64,000 nt of DNA from NCBI GenBank assembly GCA_951799405.1, contig OX637339.1:9548001-9612000 (forward strand), in the 5' to 3' direction. This DNA is from Agapetus fuscipes (Eukaryota; Arthropoda; Insecta; Trichoptera; Glossosomatidae). The notes beneath the pieces are model-generated. The model was not told the DNA's origin, did no database searches, and worked only from the letters and a program-made list of their open reading frames with translations. Position numbers and translations under genes: made by a program. Shown piece after piece: positions 1 through 10,589 of this stretch (position 1 is its first letter; the number at the start of each line of letters is the position of its first letter).

Positions 1-1470
1 AAGATCTATCAATTTCTCTGATCAATCTGCATGCCCTGGACTTCATAAAAAAACATTCCTGACACTTTTTAAATCTCAATCTGATTCCTAGGCCTCTTTT
101 TCAGAAAACAGTCACTTAACTAGTCCATTTTTAGAGTAGAATAGACCAGCACAGTGAAACATAATGAATGGTGGACCGTCTCGCAAGTCTTAAATTAGGC
201 AAGGCACAAAATTCATTAAAAATTATGTGATTCATATGCAGAGGAAGAACAAGCGTGCTGCTGACTTTATACTTTCTTTATTTACACAATAAATCTGGAT
301 CTAAAGCTGCATTAACATGATTCTGTGCTAAAGATGTAATGTTTATCCACAATAAGGCACTGTTTGCCTTTTTCTAAGCCATTTTTAGGGTTAAAAACAC
401 GTCTTCACTGACAGTTATTCACGTTTTTTTTATCACATGTAGGTATGGTGGTGTTTTTTAAGGTCGGTATTTTTTCAGCCAGTAAACTTAATTGATTTCA
501 TAAACATTTTAGGCTTTCATAGCTGGTGTTGAAATTGCAGAGTTGCTTTCCGGGATCTGTTGCTGTCATGTATCGGAGCTGAAGCTTCCAAACGTTTTGC
601 CCATATATGTAATGTCCGTCTTCAGCATAATGATAATGTTATGATGATGAAACTATATATTTAATGGTTTCATCAACATCATCATCAAGCTGGAGAAGCC
701 CATTGCAGATATGAGTGAAATGTACGGAAGATCCAGCTTCAATAGACCAAGTCAACAGACAACGGAAAGCAACTATCCAGTGTCAATTGATTGATATCTT
801 GTCTGATTTCACAAACACTGTTGATTTCACAAACACAGAGTTATGTTTTAAATTATGATAGCGGAATGAAAAGACAGAACCATTTTCCATTTAAATTGTT
901 CATCCATGCTCTTTTTCTTTTCTTAAACAACTTTTAATAAGGCTCAATATTGGTAAGGTAACATAGACACATATTCTGCTGGAAAATGTATAACATCAGT
1001 AACTATGCTAATAGTCCTAGTCCTACGTTCACGAGTGGTCACTTAGGTCCCGCGAGCCCTGAGCAAGGTGGTCACTGGCAAAACCAGCAGACAAAGCAGA
1101 GAGGAAAAGGTGAATGTCGAGCCTCTGGCGCTATAAAACCGGAACCCGGTGTCTAAGTGAAGGATAAACGTAATGGAAAAACCCTTGTCCTCCTGGTAGA
1201 GAGCTGGGCGAAGGCTAATAACAAGTAAGCCTCTTAAAATATAAGCGCTACTAACCCTGTATTACACATGCCTTGGGTAAGATAGATACCAGAGGCCTCA
1301 GAAATGCCTTGGATGGTGCTCCGTCCGCAGTCCAGCCCAGGATACAGTGAAGAGACAATGTTGAGGCTGACGCGAAAGTCCTGGCAGTAAGGGGACCATT
1401 TAGGGAAGCAGCACAAGACAGAGAGTCCTGGAGGATTGTGGTGTTTGCGGTTGCAGATTTAGTAAGTAAG
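1..1470. other. Stretch without a recognisable gene
   Basis: The sequence is AT-rich to about 1020, then there is a GC-richer block (about 1030-1470). That block has no intact frame and no splice-bounded exon that I can defend. It runs directly into a LINE tail remnant and may be more of the same degraded element. No promoter or RNA gene was seen. Confidence 0.5.
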
Positions 1471-1494
1471 AACTGAAACTGGAACTCTATAGCC

Positions 1495-1640
1495 ATTCTG
1501 ATAGGGGTGGCTAGAGCTTCTGCAGAGTTGCTTCCATTTCTTCCTATCCTTGCATACCTACTTCATTCATGCAAAACCCTCACCTTTTTCATACATTTCC
1601 TTCTTTTACATTCATTGCGTACATCTCATTCTTTCCCAGT
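1495..1640 (-). repeat. REP-D: LINE coding-tail remnant
   Basis: Read on the minus strand, this matches the segment at 52436-52595: a basic coding tail, then a stretch containing CTCTGCAGAAGCTCTAGCC. It is the degraded 3' end of a non-LTR retrotransposon. The small frames crossing it are not genes. Confidence 0.5.
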
Positions 1641-1937
1641 TTCACCAAATCCAGATATGCTTTTCTCGGTTTTACTTTTCCAATTTTTCATCTTTCACAT
1701 TTCCTCTGTACTTTGTCAGTCTTTCATCATCCATTGTTTCTATGTGTCAAAACAATCTCATCATATTCTTTTGTGCCTTTACTCAGAGAAAATAGAGAAG
1801 GATATATTGTGTGTGATGATGGAGTCAGTAGCCTAGAGTGGATAAACATTTATTGTCTTTAGCCAGGATCGCAAGGCAGACAGGCATACGAGCGGGTTTG
1901 CATATCAAGGTTGGCTGACATTTAACAATTTTGATAC

Positions 1938-2036
1938 CTTTGCCTAATTTGACTTTGCAAAATATGTTGACGCTCATGTCAGAGCTGGATTTGTCCTGGA
2001 ACGTGTACACGTACTCCGTGTTCCTGAACAACACGC
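1938..2036 (-). CDS. Candidate internal exon (unassigned)
   Basis: On the minus strand a good acceptor (pyrimidine-rich, ending GTTGCAG) precedes a 99-nt open exon that ends in AAAG|GTATCA. Both boundaries are phase 1. It encodes 32 full codons, including LFRNTEYVYTFQDKSSSD. The phase fits the donor of the aquaporin exon at 3667-3805, but the peptide does not look like the expected aquaporin continuation (no second NPA-type box). It may be an alternative exon or part of another minus-strand gene. I do not recognise the family. Confidence 0.35.
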
Positions 2037-2469
2037 CTGCAACACCAGACAGTACACTCAAGGTCAGTTACACTTATGTGGAATGTGGTGTGTGATATGA
2101 GTTACCCGCTTTTCCTAAATTCTGGTTTCGGCTATCTGGTAGAGTCTACTACATAAGTGTGGGATTGCTGAATGAACCTTGCCAGATTGTGCGGAAATTG
2201 TGTAGTCTATGGTGACGCACACAAGCTGATCACGTGATAAGGAGCTTATATTTACAGATGCCTTAGTGACTTCCAATGGAAATAGGGCACATCAAGGGTT
2301 TTATACCATAACTTCTCAATTGTTTTGAGATAATGGTTGTTGGAGTAACTGGATTTGGTCTTATTTCATATGTTAAGAAAGACAAAAACAAAAAAACTTT
2401 CGGAAAGTTTTTGCAACAAAAATCATGATATTTCCTTTAAAAGGTTCTACATAATCTATCATCTAATTT

Positions 2470-2700
2470 GCAAAGGTAAATTAACATTTCAGATTCACAT
2501 TAAATGAGCGCACACAGACAGATACGTTTAAGTTTGCTTTTACACATGCTGCATGTGAACTTGCAACATAAACCGAATCTCAAAGAATATAAGCCTTGCA
2601 ACTCTTGCCAACCCTGGGGTGACATTGGCGAATTGCACCACTTTTTACAGTATGGGTGGTCAGCCTCATATTAAGCTATTGGTCAAGCAACTAAAGAGCT
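2470..2700 (-). repeat. REP-A copy
   Basis: Reverse-oriented copy. It shows the diagnostic blocks GGGTGGTCAGCCTCAT, GGGGTGACATTGGC and the TGCATGTGAACTTGC segment in the usual order. Confidence 0.7.
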
Positions 2701-3229
2701 AGGATAATTACGTCATCGTTGTGTCATGAGTTGATGTTGTGTGGAATGTGAAGTAAGTGTGACATGAACATGGATGAAAAAATTGAAAGGATGTAGGTAA
2801 TAACTTTATAGAAACAAAAGTGGAAATCTAGGATATTTATACAAAATGAGAAAAATATATGGAAGCACAGGAAATCTTTTTCTTATCATTTGAATATGTT
2901 TATACCAATTTTGAATTTTGGAAAAAAACCTAGATTGGCGCCTTTGGTTCTATACTACTCATGTGTACAAAGAGCTAAAATGCTGCGTTACGTCACTACA
3001 AGGTCATATTTTGCAGTGTAAATGTCACACTTTAGTTTCATCTAAAGACATACATTTTATAAATGTTTCCAGGCTTCCACTGCCGGCTTCAGATGCTTGA
3101 AAAATTGTTCTACCAGGTCTTGACCGTGGACCGTGGTCTATTGCTATCTTCTTCTTTTTATTCCACCTTCTTCTTGGTTATATTTTGTTACTGCGTTGAA
3201 ATTTTTGAGCAGAATTCAACTATGAATTC

Positions 3230-3418
3230 CAAATTCCGGACAAAAGTTGCGGAGATGATGCATGTGTAGTTACAAAATAAACCAAACCTCAAATTAAATT
3301 ATACACCTTGCAACTCCTGCTGCCATTCCCCAAAACCAGGGTGTCATCGGCAAAAGTGAACCTAGTTTTTACAGCATGGGGGGTCAGCCTCATACCAAGC
3401 TATCAGTCAAGGAACTAG
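3230..3418 (-). repeat. REP-A copy, partial
   Basis: Reverse-oriented, diverged copy. It carries AAACCAGGGTGTCATCGGC and GGGGGGTCAGCCTCATACC. Confidence 0.65.
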
Positions 3419-3446
3419 TTACCATTAGCTGATGAAAAATTATCCA

Positions 3447-3616
3447 GGGCTGGAAGTCTCATCATCATGAAAGTTCTTACCTACCGAATATCGGTAATAT
3501 TTGTATGAAGACCTGTCAATCCAAGATATCCGCAAGTGAACAGCTGATTACTCATACAAATATTACCGTTATTCAGTAGGTAAGAATTACCGTGGGGATG
3601 AGACTTCCAGCCCTGT
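3447..3616. mobile_element. Hairpin MITE
   Basis: The outer arms begin AGGGCTGGAAGTCTCATC and end GATGAGACTTCCAGCCCT, which are exact reverse complements. An inner arm pair (TTCTTACCTACCGAATA against its complement near 3570-3590, and TAATATTTGTATGA) continues the fold. The whole element is about 170 bp with no coding potential. An element with similar ends lies at 57785-57995. Confidence 0.7.
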
Positions 3617-3666
3617 AGGTTTATTGTTTTATATCAATACTTGAGTGAGTAGAAGTTGTGAGTTAC

Positions 3667-3805
3667 CTGCTACGACCAGTGACGTGGCGATGAAAGAGTC
3701 TATGGCAGTAGCAAAGCGGGGACTCAGGTCCCCCAGGCCCTTGGAGGTCAGGCGACACAGACAAGTGGCCACTCCTTCTATCACCGCTCCGTACAGCATG
3801 GGGAC
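3667..3805 (-). CDS. Aquaporin exon 4
   Basis: The acceptor is TCATCCAG and the donor GTAGCAG|GTAAC. The exon is 139 nt and encodes VPMLYGAVIEGVATCLCRL and AIDSFIATSLVVA. It ends in phase 1, just before where the second pore box would be expected. Confidence 0.85.
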
Positions 3806-6800
3806 CTGGATGATGAATAAACAAAAAATCAATAAAGTCGTCGTGCAGAGAGGGTGTCTCCTGAAAACGATAGCTATGTCGCTAACGAAATGTCGAAAAT
3901 AATGTAAGTTCTCTTATAATGGTTTGTCTAATATCCAATTTATAAATTGTAACTGTGTAAGTAATTATTATTATTGTAATAATAATTAATACATTCCATA
4001 ACAAAAAAAAATGGTTGGCGTTGTCTGTACAACAGGGGAACTCCATGACGACCATGACATCTACAAAGAGCCCAATATGATCGGTTCCATCAAAGTAGGA
4101 CATCTGTAGTGGGCAGGTCACATAATTTGAATGGACTAAGCAGCCTATTAAGCGCCTTACAGCGCCACAAGGATGAAGGACATCAGGAAAGTAAAAAATG
4201 CAGCCAATGTGGATATACAGGGCTGAAGAGTAAAGGTGATGGACATGCAAGATTGAAGGAGAACCCTGGATTCAGCCAAGGCTATCAAGCTCATTATGAT
4301 GATAGGAAAAAAAGGGAAACAAGAAAATGGTTAATTAAAACTTTTGCATGGAGGATTTTATTACACGGCTGTGAAACCTAGACCATTCAGAAATACAAAA
4401 GAGACCACCTTAAGGCATTTGAGATGTGGATTTGGAGAAAGACAAAATGGAAAAATTAAAGGGATTCATGAAAGCTTTAGTTTGGAGCATTGAGCTGTGA
4501 AACCTAGACCATTTAGAAATAGTTTAGGCAATAGTAAAGCTTCGAGGAATTTGAGATGTAGATTTGAAGAAAGATGACCTTGTGAAGACGTTGTGGGTCA
4601 AAAAGAAGTCCAACGAAAAGGTGTTGCAGGAAGTAGAAGAAACGAAAAAGCTTATAAGTCACATTGTGAAGAAGAAAACTAAACTAAAAGATCATTTGAT
4701 AAGAAATAACAACATTTCAAAGCAACATTTTTGAAGGAAGGAAGATCTTTGAAAGATGAACAAGGCTGCTCAAAAACTTCATTCTTCCAGGATTTGAAGC
4801 GGATCATGGATGTATGTCCTATTCTCAGCTCAAAAGGCTGGCGACCAACAGAGACAGATGACTGGCACAACAAGGCACTGCCTTTAGAAGGTTATGAAAA
4901 TACTTATATTTTAGGTTTAAGTTAGAATTACGGTCGTTTGACATTTTGACAATTATATTAATTTTCGGATATTTAACGAACCGTTCGGTGAGAACTTACA
5001 TTATTCTCTACGTTTCGTCAGCGACGTAGCCGACGTCTTCAGGAGAACATCCTATCTGTACGGCGACTGAGGATGAACTGAATTTGAATCTGACGAAACG
5101 TAGAGAATAATGTAAGTTCTCACCAAACGGTTTGTTAAACATACTTATATTTTGTCCAAATCCAAATGTTTTTATTCATATTGGGTCCTGTTGGAAATGT
5201 AGATACTCCATGATTTATCCTATCATCTGATGTCAGCTCACCTGCAAGTCGGCCTTGCAGTCCTCGAAGGCGCGCTCCTTGTGTGTCTCTGTGATCTCCA
5301 GCGCCCAGTACATCTGCACGTACTTAAACACCAGGATGCCCCCCGTGACCTCGGCCCAGGCCTTCAGCAGCATGTGCCGCAGGTCCACCTTGCCTGGAAG
5401 TCAACAAAGATAGATAAGTTCTTCTTCATCTATTACTTTTGTTGATAGCTCAAGTATTTTGCAAGGTGGCTAGGTTCATAGAAAACCAGTCTCAGATTTT
5501 TTTTATTTTTTTTCCAGAAGTTTATGTAAATCAAAATAACTTATATGTCAGGAGGCGTTGGAGACACAGCACTTGGGAGACCAAAGTTAAATAAATATTA
5601 GGATGCTTTATTTAGAGAGCACCGTTTCGTGAGAATCACACCTCAAGAGCTATCTGGAAGATTTGTTACTATGGACAGCGCCAATTGCACAAGCAAGACT
5701 TAGTTGCTGTAAGGGTGGATAGTCCGATGTTTGGCAAAGGTTTATGAATATTTTCAACCTATCGTATACCTAAAATTATTTATTTTGTGCTACGCCAGGA
5801 ATCAAGCTCCATGACCTTCCAATTACAAGTCCGTAGCGTTAACTACCAGACTATGGACTAGTACAAGGTGTAATATAAGTGCTATGTGTGTCGTTCATTG
5901 TAAAAGTTTATTATCTCTTTGAAACTGAATTTTGAGATAACGAGCTTTTGGCGAATTAAAGTGTAGGAAAAAAATACTTTCATTCAATGTTTTCTATTCT
6001 TTATTGATTAATACAATTATTGGAGTTGCTTTACCTTTATAATGATAGATATATTAACTGAAAGTGATACCATTAAGCAAAAAAACATTTATTTAAAAAA
6101 TATGGAGTTACACCACTTTTACAATAAATGACACATGTGTGTCCAGTAAGTACCTATGCATTTATTATGGTGTAAAATTTATCCATTCCAAAATTAATAT
6201 AGTCAGAAAACATTATATGTCCTCTTCTGTTGATTTGGTAGTCCTCTCTAGTGATGGAGAAGATCAGCTGTTCTTCCATCTTTAGGTGGTCAGCCTGATA
6301 GACGCTGGTATAATAAGATCTTTAATAGCTCACCTTCAATATAATCTTCTAGATGTGTGTACGGACAGGCTGTGGCATCTCCCCAGTTGAGCGACCACCA
6401 AATGGTCAGCAGGAATAGGAAGATGGCGTATGTCGCCACTCCAAAGTTGTCCGCCACTGTAATCATTGTTTAAAGGTCAATATTAGTTGTGGCAGTTGAT
6501 GATTGAGGAAAAGATACAGGGAAATAGACATAAATGTCAAGGTTTAAACAAACAGTGAGTTATTTTGAGTTTCAAACAATGGTTTAAACGAAATGAACTC
6601 TGAACAAATAGAGCATATAGATATAAAAAAAATACATTACACGGCCGGGTTGCTAGCGAAAAAGTAAGCAAATATTTATTGTTGGTTGCTAAGCACCGTT
6701 GTTCCACAAAAGTGTGACGTTTGCCCGCAGAGAAAAAAATCCAATTCAAATATGAGCAGTCCAATCTGACAGCTAAAGCTTGCATTATTTTTACACAGAT

Positions 6801-7707
6801 GGCTAAATCATTTTTTATTTCAAGGAGCAGAAAAAATTAAATTACTTTTGTTGAAAGACTGCAGGTAAAAAAGGTAGGCACATGTGCCTACATTTTTTAA
6901 GGTTCTGAAGAATAGGTTAGTTTGTTGCAAATATCATTAAAAACACTGAAATGGACAGAGTTCAGAGTTTCGAGCTAAATCAGCAGTTCTCTATAGGCTG
7001 GTCAAGTCCCTTTTGTCAAATGGAAAAGATCTAAATGACAAATTGTACGCCAGCCATTTTCATTTGTTATTTAAAAAAAAAAACAAAAAAGCGTTAGTAA
7101 TTTACAAAACCTCAACAACGGTTTTTGTAATTCTTGTATTTGTATAAGAATTTAAAATGATTTGAAATAGGTAATTTATCTGGAAAATCAATTTTCTTTT
7201 ATAGAAAAAATATGAAAAGGATTAAAAATCATGATAGATTTTTATGTAGGATGCAATCTACACCTATTTGTTGGCTATAAATTATAGTTAAATAATAATT
7301 AATTATTAAAGAGCATTGACTTTGGAAAGAAAAATACAATTTTATATGTTTTTCAAATAGAAAATATGGCTTAAGGCTGTGTCATTAATACACCATCTGC
7401 TGTCCTGAATGTTCTTAAATGTTTTTCAGGGCTGTAGAATTTAATATAGATATATTTATTGCTTTATTTGCACCTCTGTTTGTACCGCAGACTTGTAATA
7501 AGAACTTTTCCTTTTTCACTCACCTATGATAAGTTCAAAGCAGCACCCGCACAGTTCAGCCGTTGCAATGGCCTCCTCGAACAGAGTCTTGACAAACGGC
7601 TCCTTCACCAGTTTGCTGACGGCCTTGCGCGCGCAGTGGGCCAGCAATGACGTCAGGAGGATGAACAGTGTGGACACCACAAGCGGCGCAAACGTCATCT
7701 TGTTCAC
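3667..7707 (-). CDS. Aquaporin, AQP11/12-like (four exons, 3' part not visible)
   Basis: Multi-exon minus-strand gene for an unorthodox (AQP11/12-type) water or solute channel. The exons, in transcript order, are 7524-7707, 6334-6456, 5242-5393 and 3667-3805, with GT/AG borders and compatible phases (1, 1, 0, 1). The likely start is the ATG at 7698. The protein opens with a hydrophobic segment (TFAPLVVSTLFILLTSLL), then ELCGCCFEL, a membrane segment, and the first pore box as Cys-Pro-Tyr after WGDATA instead of Asn-Pro-Ala. It continues with a conserved DLRHMLLKAWAEVTGG segment and a helix ending in AIDSFIATSLVVA. The remaining third, with the second pore box, should lie beyond base 1 or in exons I cannot identify. 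The family assignment rests on motif recognition. Introns hold MITEs, SINEs and a CCAAT-rich minisatellite. Confidence 0.85.
3840..3940 (+). repeat. MITE-F partial copy
   Basis: Holds AATGTAAGTTCTCTTATAA and GGTTTGTCTAATATCCA, matching one arm of the foldback at 4970-5142. Confidence 0.5.
4040..4460 (+). pseudogene. LINE reverse-transcriptase C-terminal remnant
   Basis: Broken plus-strand fragments include LLHGCETWTIQKYKRD (an in-frame stop replaces one codon) followed by FEMWIWRKTKW. This is the C-terminal signature of RTE-like non-LTR retrotransposons. Several stops and frameshifts are present. Confidence 0.6.
4500..4925 (+). pseudogene. Second LINE C-terminal remnant
   Basis: A tandem degraded relative of the preceding fragment. 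It repeats the GTGAAACCTAGACCATT segment, then reads EGRSLKDEQGCSK, FFQDLKRIMDV and SSKGWRPTETDDWHNKALPL, which correspond to the basic tail of RTE-like elements. The 64-codon open frame (4731-4925) is a leftover of that tail rather than an independent gene. Confidence 0.55.
4970..5142. mobile_element. MITE-F: foldback with ~50-bp inverted arms
   Basis: The left arm (about 4970-5020, containing GAGAACTTACATTATTCTCT then ACGTTTCGTCA) is the near-exact complement of the right arm (about 5091-5142). The loop is about 70 bp and non-coding. Single-arm relatives occur at 3840-3940 and 49060-49130. Confidence 0.8.
5242..5393 (-). CDS. Aquaporin exon 3
   Basis: The acceptor is CTTCCAG and the donor CTGCAG|GTGAGC. 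The exon is 152 nt (50 full codons) and encodes KVDLRHMLLKAWAEVTGG through FEDCKADLQ. It is clearly GC-richer than its flanks. Confidence 0.85.
5585..5875 (-). mobile_element. SINE-C copy
   Basis: Reverse-oriented and diverged. The tRNA-like head lies at its high-coordinate end (GGAATCAAGCTCC... TTAACTACCAGACTATGGAC). The body carries TCACACCTCAAGAGC and AGCAAGACTTAGTTGCTGTA. Confidence 0.7.
6334..6456 (-). CDS. Aquaporin exon 2 (first pore box)
   Basis: The acceptor is GATTACAG and the donor GAAG|GTGAGC. The 123-nt exon encodes ADNFGVATYAIF, a membrane segment, then WWSLNWGDATACPYTHLEDY. CPY stands where orthodox aquaporins have NPA. Confidence 0.85.
6595..6770 (+). mobile_element. MITE-E copy
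   Basis: Shares GGCCGGGTTGCTAGCGAAAA, TTGGTTGCTAAG and GACGTTTGCCCGCAGAGAAA with about ten other copies in the window. No coding capacity. Confidence 0.6.
7524..7698 (-). CDS. Aquaporin coding exon 1
   Basis: Coding part of the exon 7524-7707. The acceptor GGTCAG|GTGAACAAG is followed by the first ATG, and the donor is ATAG|GTGAG. It encodes the N-terminal membrane helix and the ELCGCCFELII segment. Three codons upstream of the ATG are open, so an upstream start cannot be excluded. Confidence 0.8.
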
Positions 7708-8195
7708 CTGACCAATCACAACACGGGATTAGGATTCCATTTGAAATTTGAATTGTATTGGTCAATGAGATCACAGGGTTCCATTTGAATTCACATTAAG
7801 GATTTCATTTAAATACCTACTGAAACTCTCAAATTGACCAATCATAAGATGGTATTAGGATTCCATTTGAAACCTGAATTGAACTAACCAATCAGATCAC
7901 TAGAATAGGATTACATTTGAATTTTCAATTGAATTAATTAATGAGATCACAGGATTCCATTTGAATTAACATAGGATTCCATTTGAAAACACACTGAAAC
8001 TCTGAATCAACCAATTAGAGGATGAAATTAGGATTCCATTTGAAATTTGAATCGAACTAATCAATCAGATCACTTGTAAGATTCCACTTGAGATTTGAAT
8101 TGAACTAACCAATCAGATCACTTGTAAGATTCCACTTGTGATTTGAATTTTGAATTGACCAATCAGAGGATGAGATTAGGATTTCCTTTGGAATA
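7708..8195. repeat. CCAAT-bearing minisatellite beside aquaporin exon 1
   Basis: About nine diverged units of roughly 45-55 bp repeat ACCAATCAGATCAC, AGGATTCCATTTGAA and TTTGAATTGAACTAA. The array begins exactly at the 3' splice site of the aquaporin exon; the acceptor GTGATTGGTCAG is itself part of a repeat unit. Many units contain CCAAT (ATTGG on the gene strand). Confidence 0.8.
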
Positions 8196-8204
8196 TGAAT
8201 TCTG

Positions 8205-8395
8205 AATGAGGTCGACACGTGAATTGGCATAGACAAAATTGTGTCGTCACCCAGCCAGGTTGTTAGGGAAAAAGTTTGCAAATATTTTGTTATTAGCTGC
8301 TAAGGACGGCAGTCCCATACAAGACTGACGTTTGCTCACCGAGAAAAAAGATCCAAATTCAGAAATTTTCGGACCTCATTGACCATAATAGGATG
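8205..8395 (+). mobile_element. MITE-E copy
   Basis: Begins near GAGGTCGACACGTG and carries CCAGGTTGTTAGGGAAAAAG, GCTGCTAAGGACGG and GAGAAAAAAGATCCAAATTC. It ends near TTTTCGGACCTCATT, so the ends (GAGGTC... / ...GACCTC) are inverted repeats. Confidence 0.65.
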
Positions 8396-8813
8396 AGAGA
8401 TGAATCTGTTTGAAATTTATCAAAGCAATTTTAATTCACAAATTACATAGGAGCTCATAAATTTTAAAACAAGTTGATAACAAAACTTAATTACTAAATA
8501 TTGTAAAGCTTGCTGCAAAAAGCGACTGAAAGCAAATGGTGAAAAAAAACTGAAAATGTATTTTTAAATAATAATAATAATATGCGTTTATTCCAGCTTG
8601 GTCATGTGGAGGGTGCAATACATGACCAGCCATAAAAAAATAATAGATCAATAGAAAAATACAAAAATGCAGAACATGAAAATATGTGATAAAATATATG
8701 AGAAAAAACAAAAAAGACAAAAAAAAGTGGATTAAAAAAGGTGCAAGAGCTCGTATAAAACGTGAAGGCGATCGTCGATCGCCCCCATTTCCCATAATCA
8801 TAGTTCACCTTAC

Positions 8814-8831
8814 CAACACGGCTCGCAGCGC
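8814..8831 (-). CDS. Candidate 18-nt microexon upstream of the aquaporin ATG
   Basis: On the minus strand CACTTTTGCTCAG precedes GCGCTGCGAGCCGTGTTG, which is followed by GTAAGG. It could be a 5' UTR exon, or it could add six codons in frame to the aquaporin exon at 7524-7707. The support is splice consensus alone. Confidence 0.3.
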
Positions 8832-9129
8832 CTGAGCAAAAGTGAAAACATCAATATTTTAACTCAATGGAAGACAACTTTTTAAATCCACCTTGTTTAA
8901 AAAATGTAGCAATTAATAAGAAATAAATAATATATAATGTACCTACCGAATATTTTTCTGTTTCCGATTTGACTCCATCGCTCAATTTAAAGGGCAAAAG
9001 AGCGCGTTTCTGACCCGGAATACTAGTTTACTATGGCACCACTTTTATTCTACTGCATTGAAGAAAAAATCAACCAGCAGACTTGTCACAGAAATGATGC
9101 ATTTAAAATTGTTAATTAAAAAAGAAGTT

Positions 9130-9260
9130 CATGTTAGTCAGGTTAATAGATCAGTTGGTAGAATGCTTGCATTCCATGCTGGAGGACTAGAGTTCAATCC
9201 CCACCAAGGGTGTTGGATATGATTTCCCGTTACCCTAAAAATCGGCCGTTTTTGTTTCTT
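9130..9260 (+). mobile_element. SINE-B, head only
   Basis: The tRNA-like head has an A-box-like ATCAGTTGGTAGAATGC and a B-box-like GAGTTCAATCC, followed by TGATTTCCCGTTACC. The body is missing. Confidence 0.65.
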
Positions 9261-9564
9261 ACACTTTATGGTCTTAGCAAAAGAGCTACACTACAGTAAT
9301 GAAAAAAATCAAACATGTTTATTATTTTTTATCTTAATTATAAAGTTTGAACAAAATATATAACTTACAAAAAATTATTTAAAAAAAACACGATTTTTCA
9401 CATTCATAGCTACTTTATCGTGTGTGCTATATTTTGGAAATATTATTTTTCTTTTTAATGACAGAACTATATATTGTTTAGTGCCATATCGGAACATTTT
9501 TTTTATAATGTCATTAGTTTTTGAGTAAATATGGAAAAACTGAAACTACTTAATGAGTTAAATT

Positions 9565-9890
9565 TTAATTAAATCAAAGAACACAGTTTCATAAGCGCTG
9601 TTTTCGTGTGTATTACACCTCAAGAACCCTCTGCGAGCTTAGTCATCGCTACAGCGATGACCAAGAAATACAGAAAGCGCCAATTTTTCAAGCAAGATTT
9701 AGTTGCTGTAAGGCTGGATGGACCTTTTGATGAGCGGTCTTTGGTAAAGGTTTATTATTTTTTCAACCCAGCGAAGAGCAAATTTGAACATATATAAATG
9801 GTATATTTTTTGTGCTCCACCGGGATTCGAACCCACAACCTTCCATTTACGAGTTCGAAGTGTTACCACTGGACTACGGACCGGCATTAT
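9565..9890 (-). mobile_element. SINE-C, near full length
   Basis: About 325 bp, reverse-oriented. The tRNA-derived head is at 9812-9890: its complement has TAGTCCAGTGGTAACACTTC (A-box region) and GGGTTCGAATCCC (B box). The body includes CTCAAGAACCCTCTGCGAGC. Short frames inside are not genes. Confidence 0.8.
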
Positions 9891-10104
9891 AACAAATTTG
9901 TGTTATATTTGACAGAATAAATATCAGGTGTATTGTTCTGCAAAACATGGATGGATTCCTGAATATATAATGTGATATTAATGTCACGTAATTGTATCAG
10001 TTTATTGAAAATTATGCATGCAAATTAAACAGCCGATATTGCAAAATTAATTCGCTGTTTAACACGATTTTCAAAATTTACACTTGAGTCCACAAATTAA
10101 TAAC

Positions 10105-10275
10105 TGAGGTCGCACATTTCATGTGCACAAAAAAAATGTGATGTGGCACGGCCGGAATGTTAAAAAAAGGCTTACTTATAATATAGGTATTGTTATTGCT
10201 TGCTAGTTTTGTAAGTAAGGTAAAAGCTTAAACGTTTGACCGCCGAGAAAAAAAAACAAATTTGGAATATCTGTC
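10105..10275 (+). mobile_element. MITE-E copy
   Basis: Carries GACGTTTGACC-like and CGCCGAGAAAAAAA elements plus ATGTGGCACGGCCGGAATG. Diverged. Confidence 0.5.
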
Positions 10276-10469
10276 TATGTATATTGTAATATTGTCTTGT
10301 ATTTTTTTTATCTTAAACTAAAAATAGTGCATTCTATTCCGGTAATAGACTGTAAGTCTCGCATGTCATTTTTGCGTGTATATCCATTGGAGGTAAGTTA
10401 TTGCATTATAAAATAACGTAAAACATCATATAATGATTACAAAAATTTGTATTAAAAATTCATACTCAA

Positions 10470-10580
10470 AATTGTGATGTCACCTGGTCGGGTTTCTAGG
10501 GAAACTGGAAAAAGGGTAACTAATATTTGTTATTGGTTGCTAAGAACCCTGATGATCTAAATCTGGTCCTGCTGACTCAA
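10470..10580 (+). mobile_element. MITE-E copy, truncated
   Basis: Holds GTGATGTCACCTGGTCGGG, TTTCTAGGGAAACTGG and TATTGGTTGCTAAGAACC. Confidence 0.5.
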
Positions 10581-10589
10581 CGGGAATCG

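Noticed and set aside
7516..7774. 72-codon frame overlapping aquaporin exon 1
   Set aside because: Alternative frame of a real exon that reads through its acceptor.
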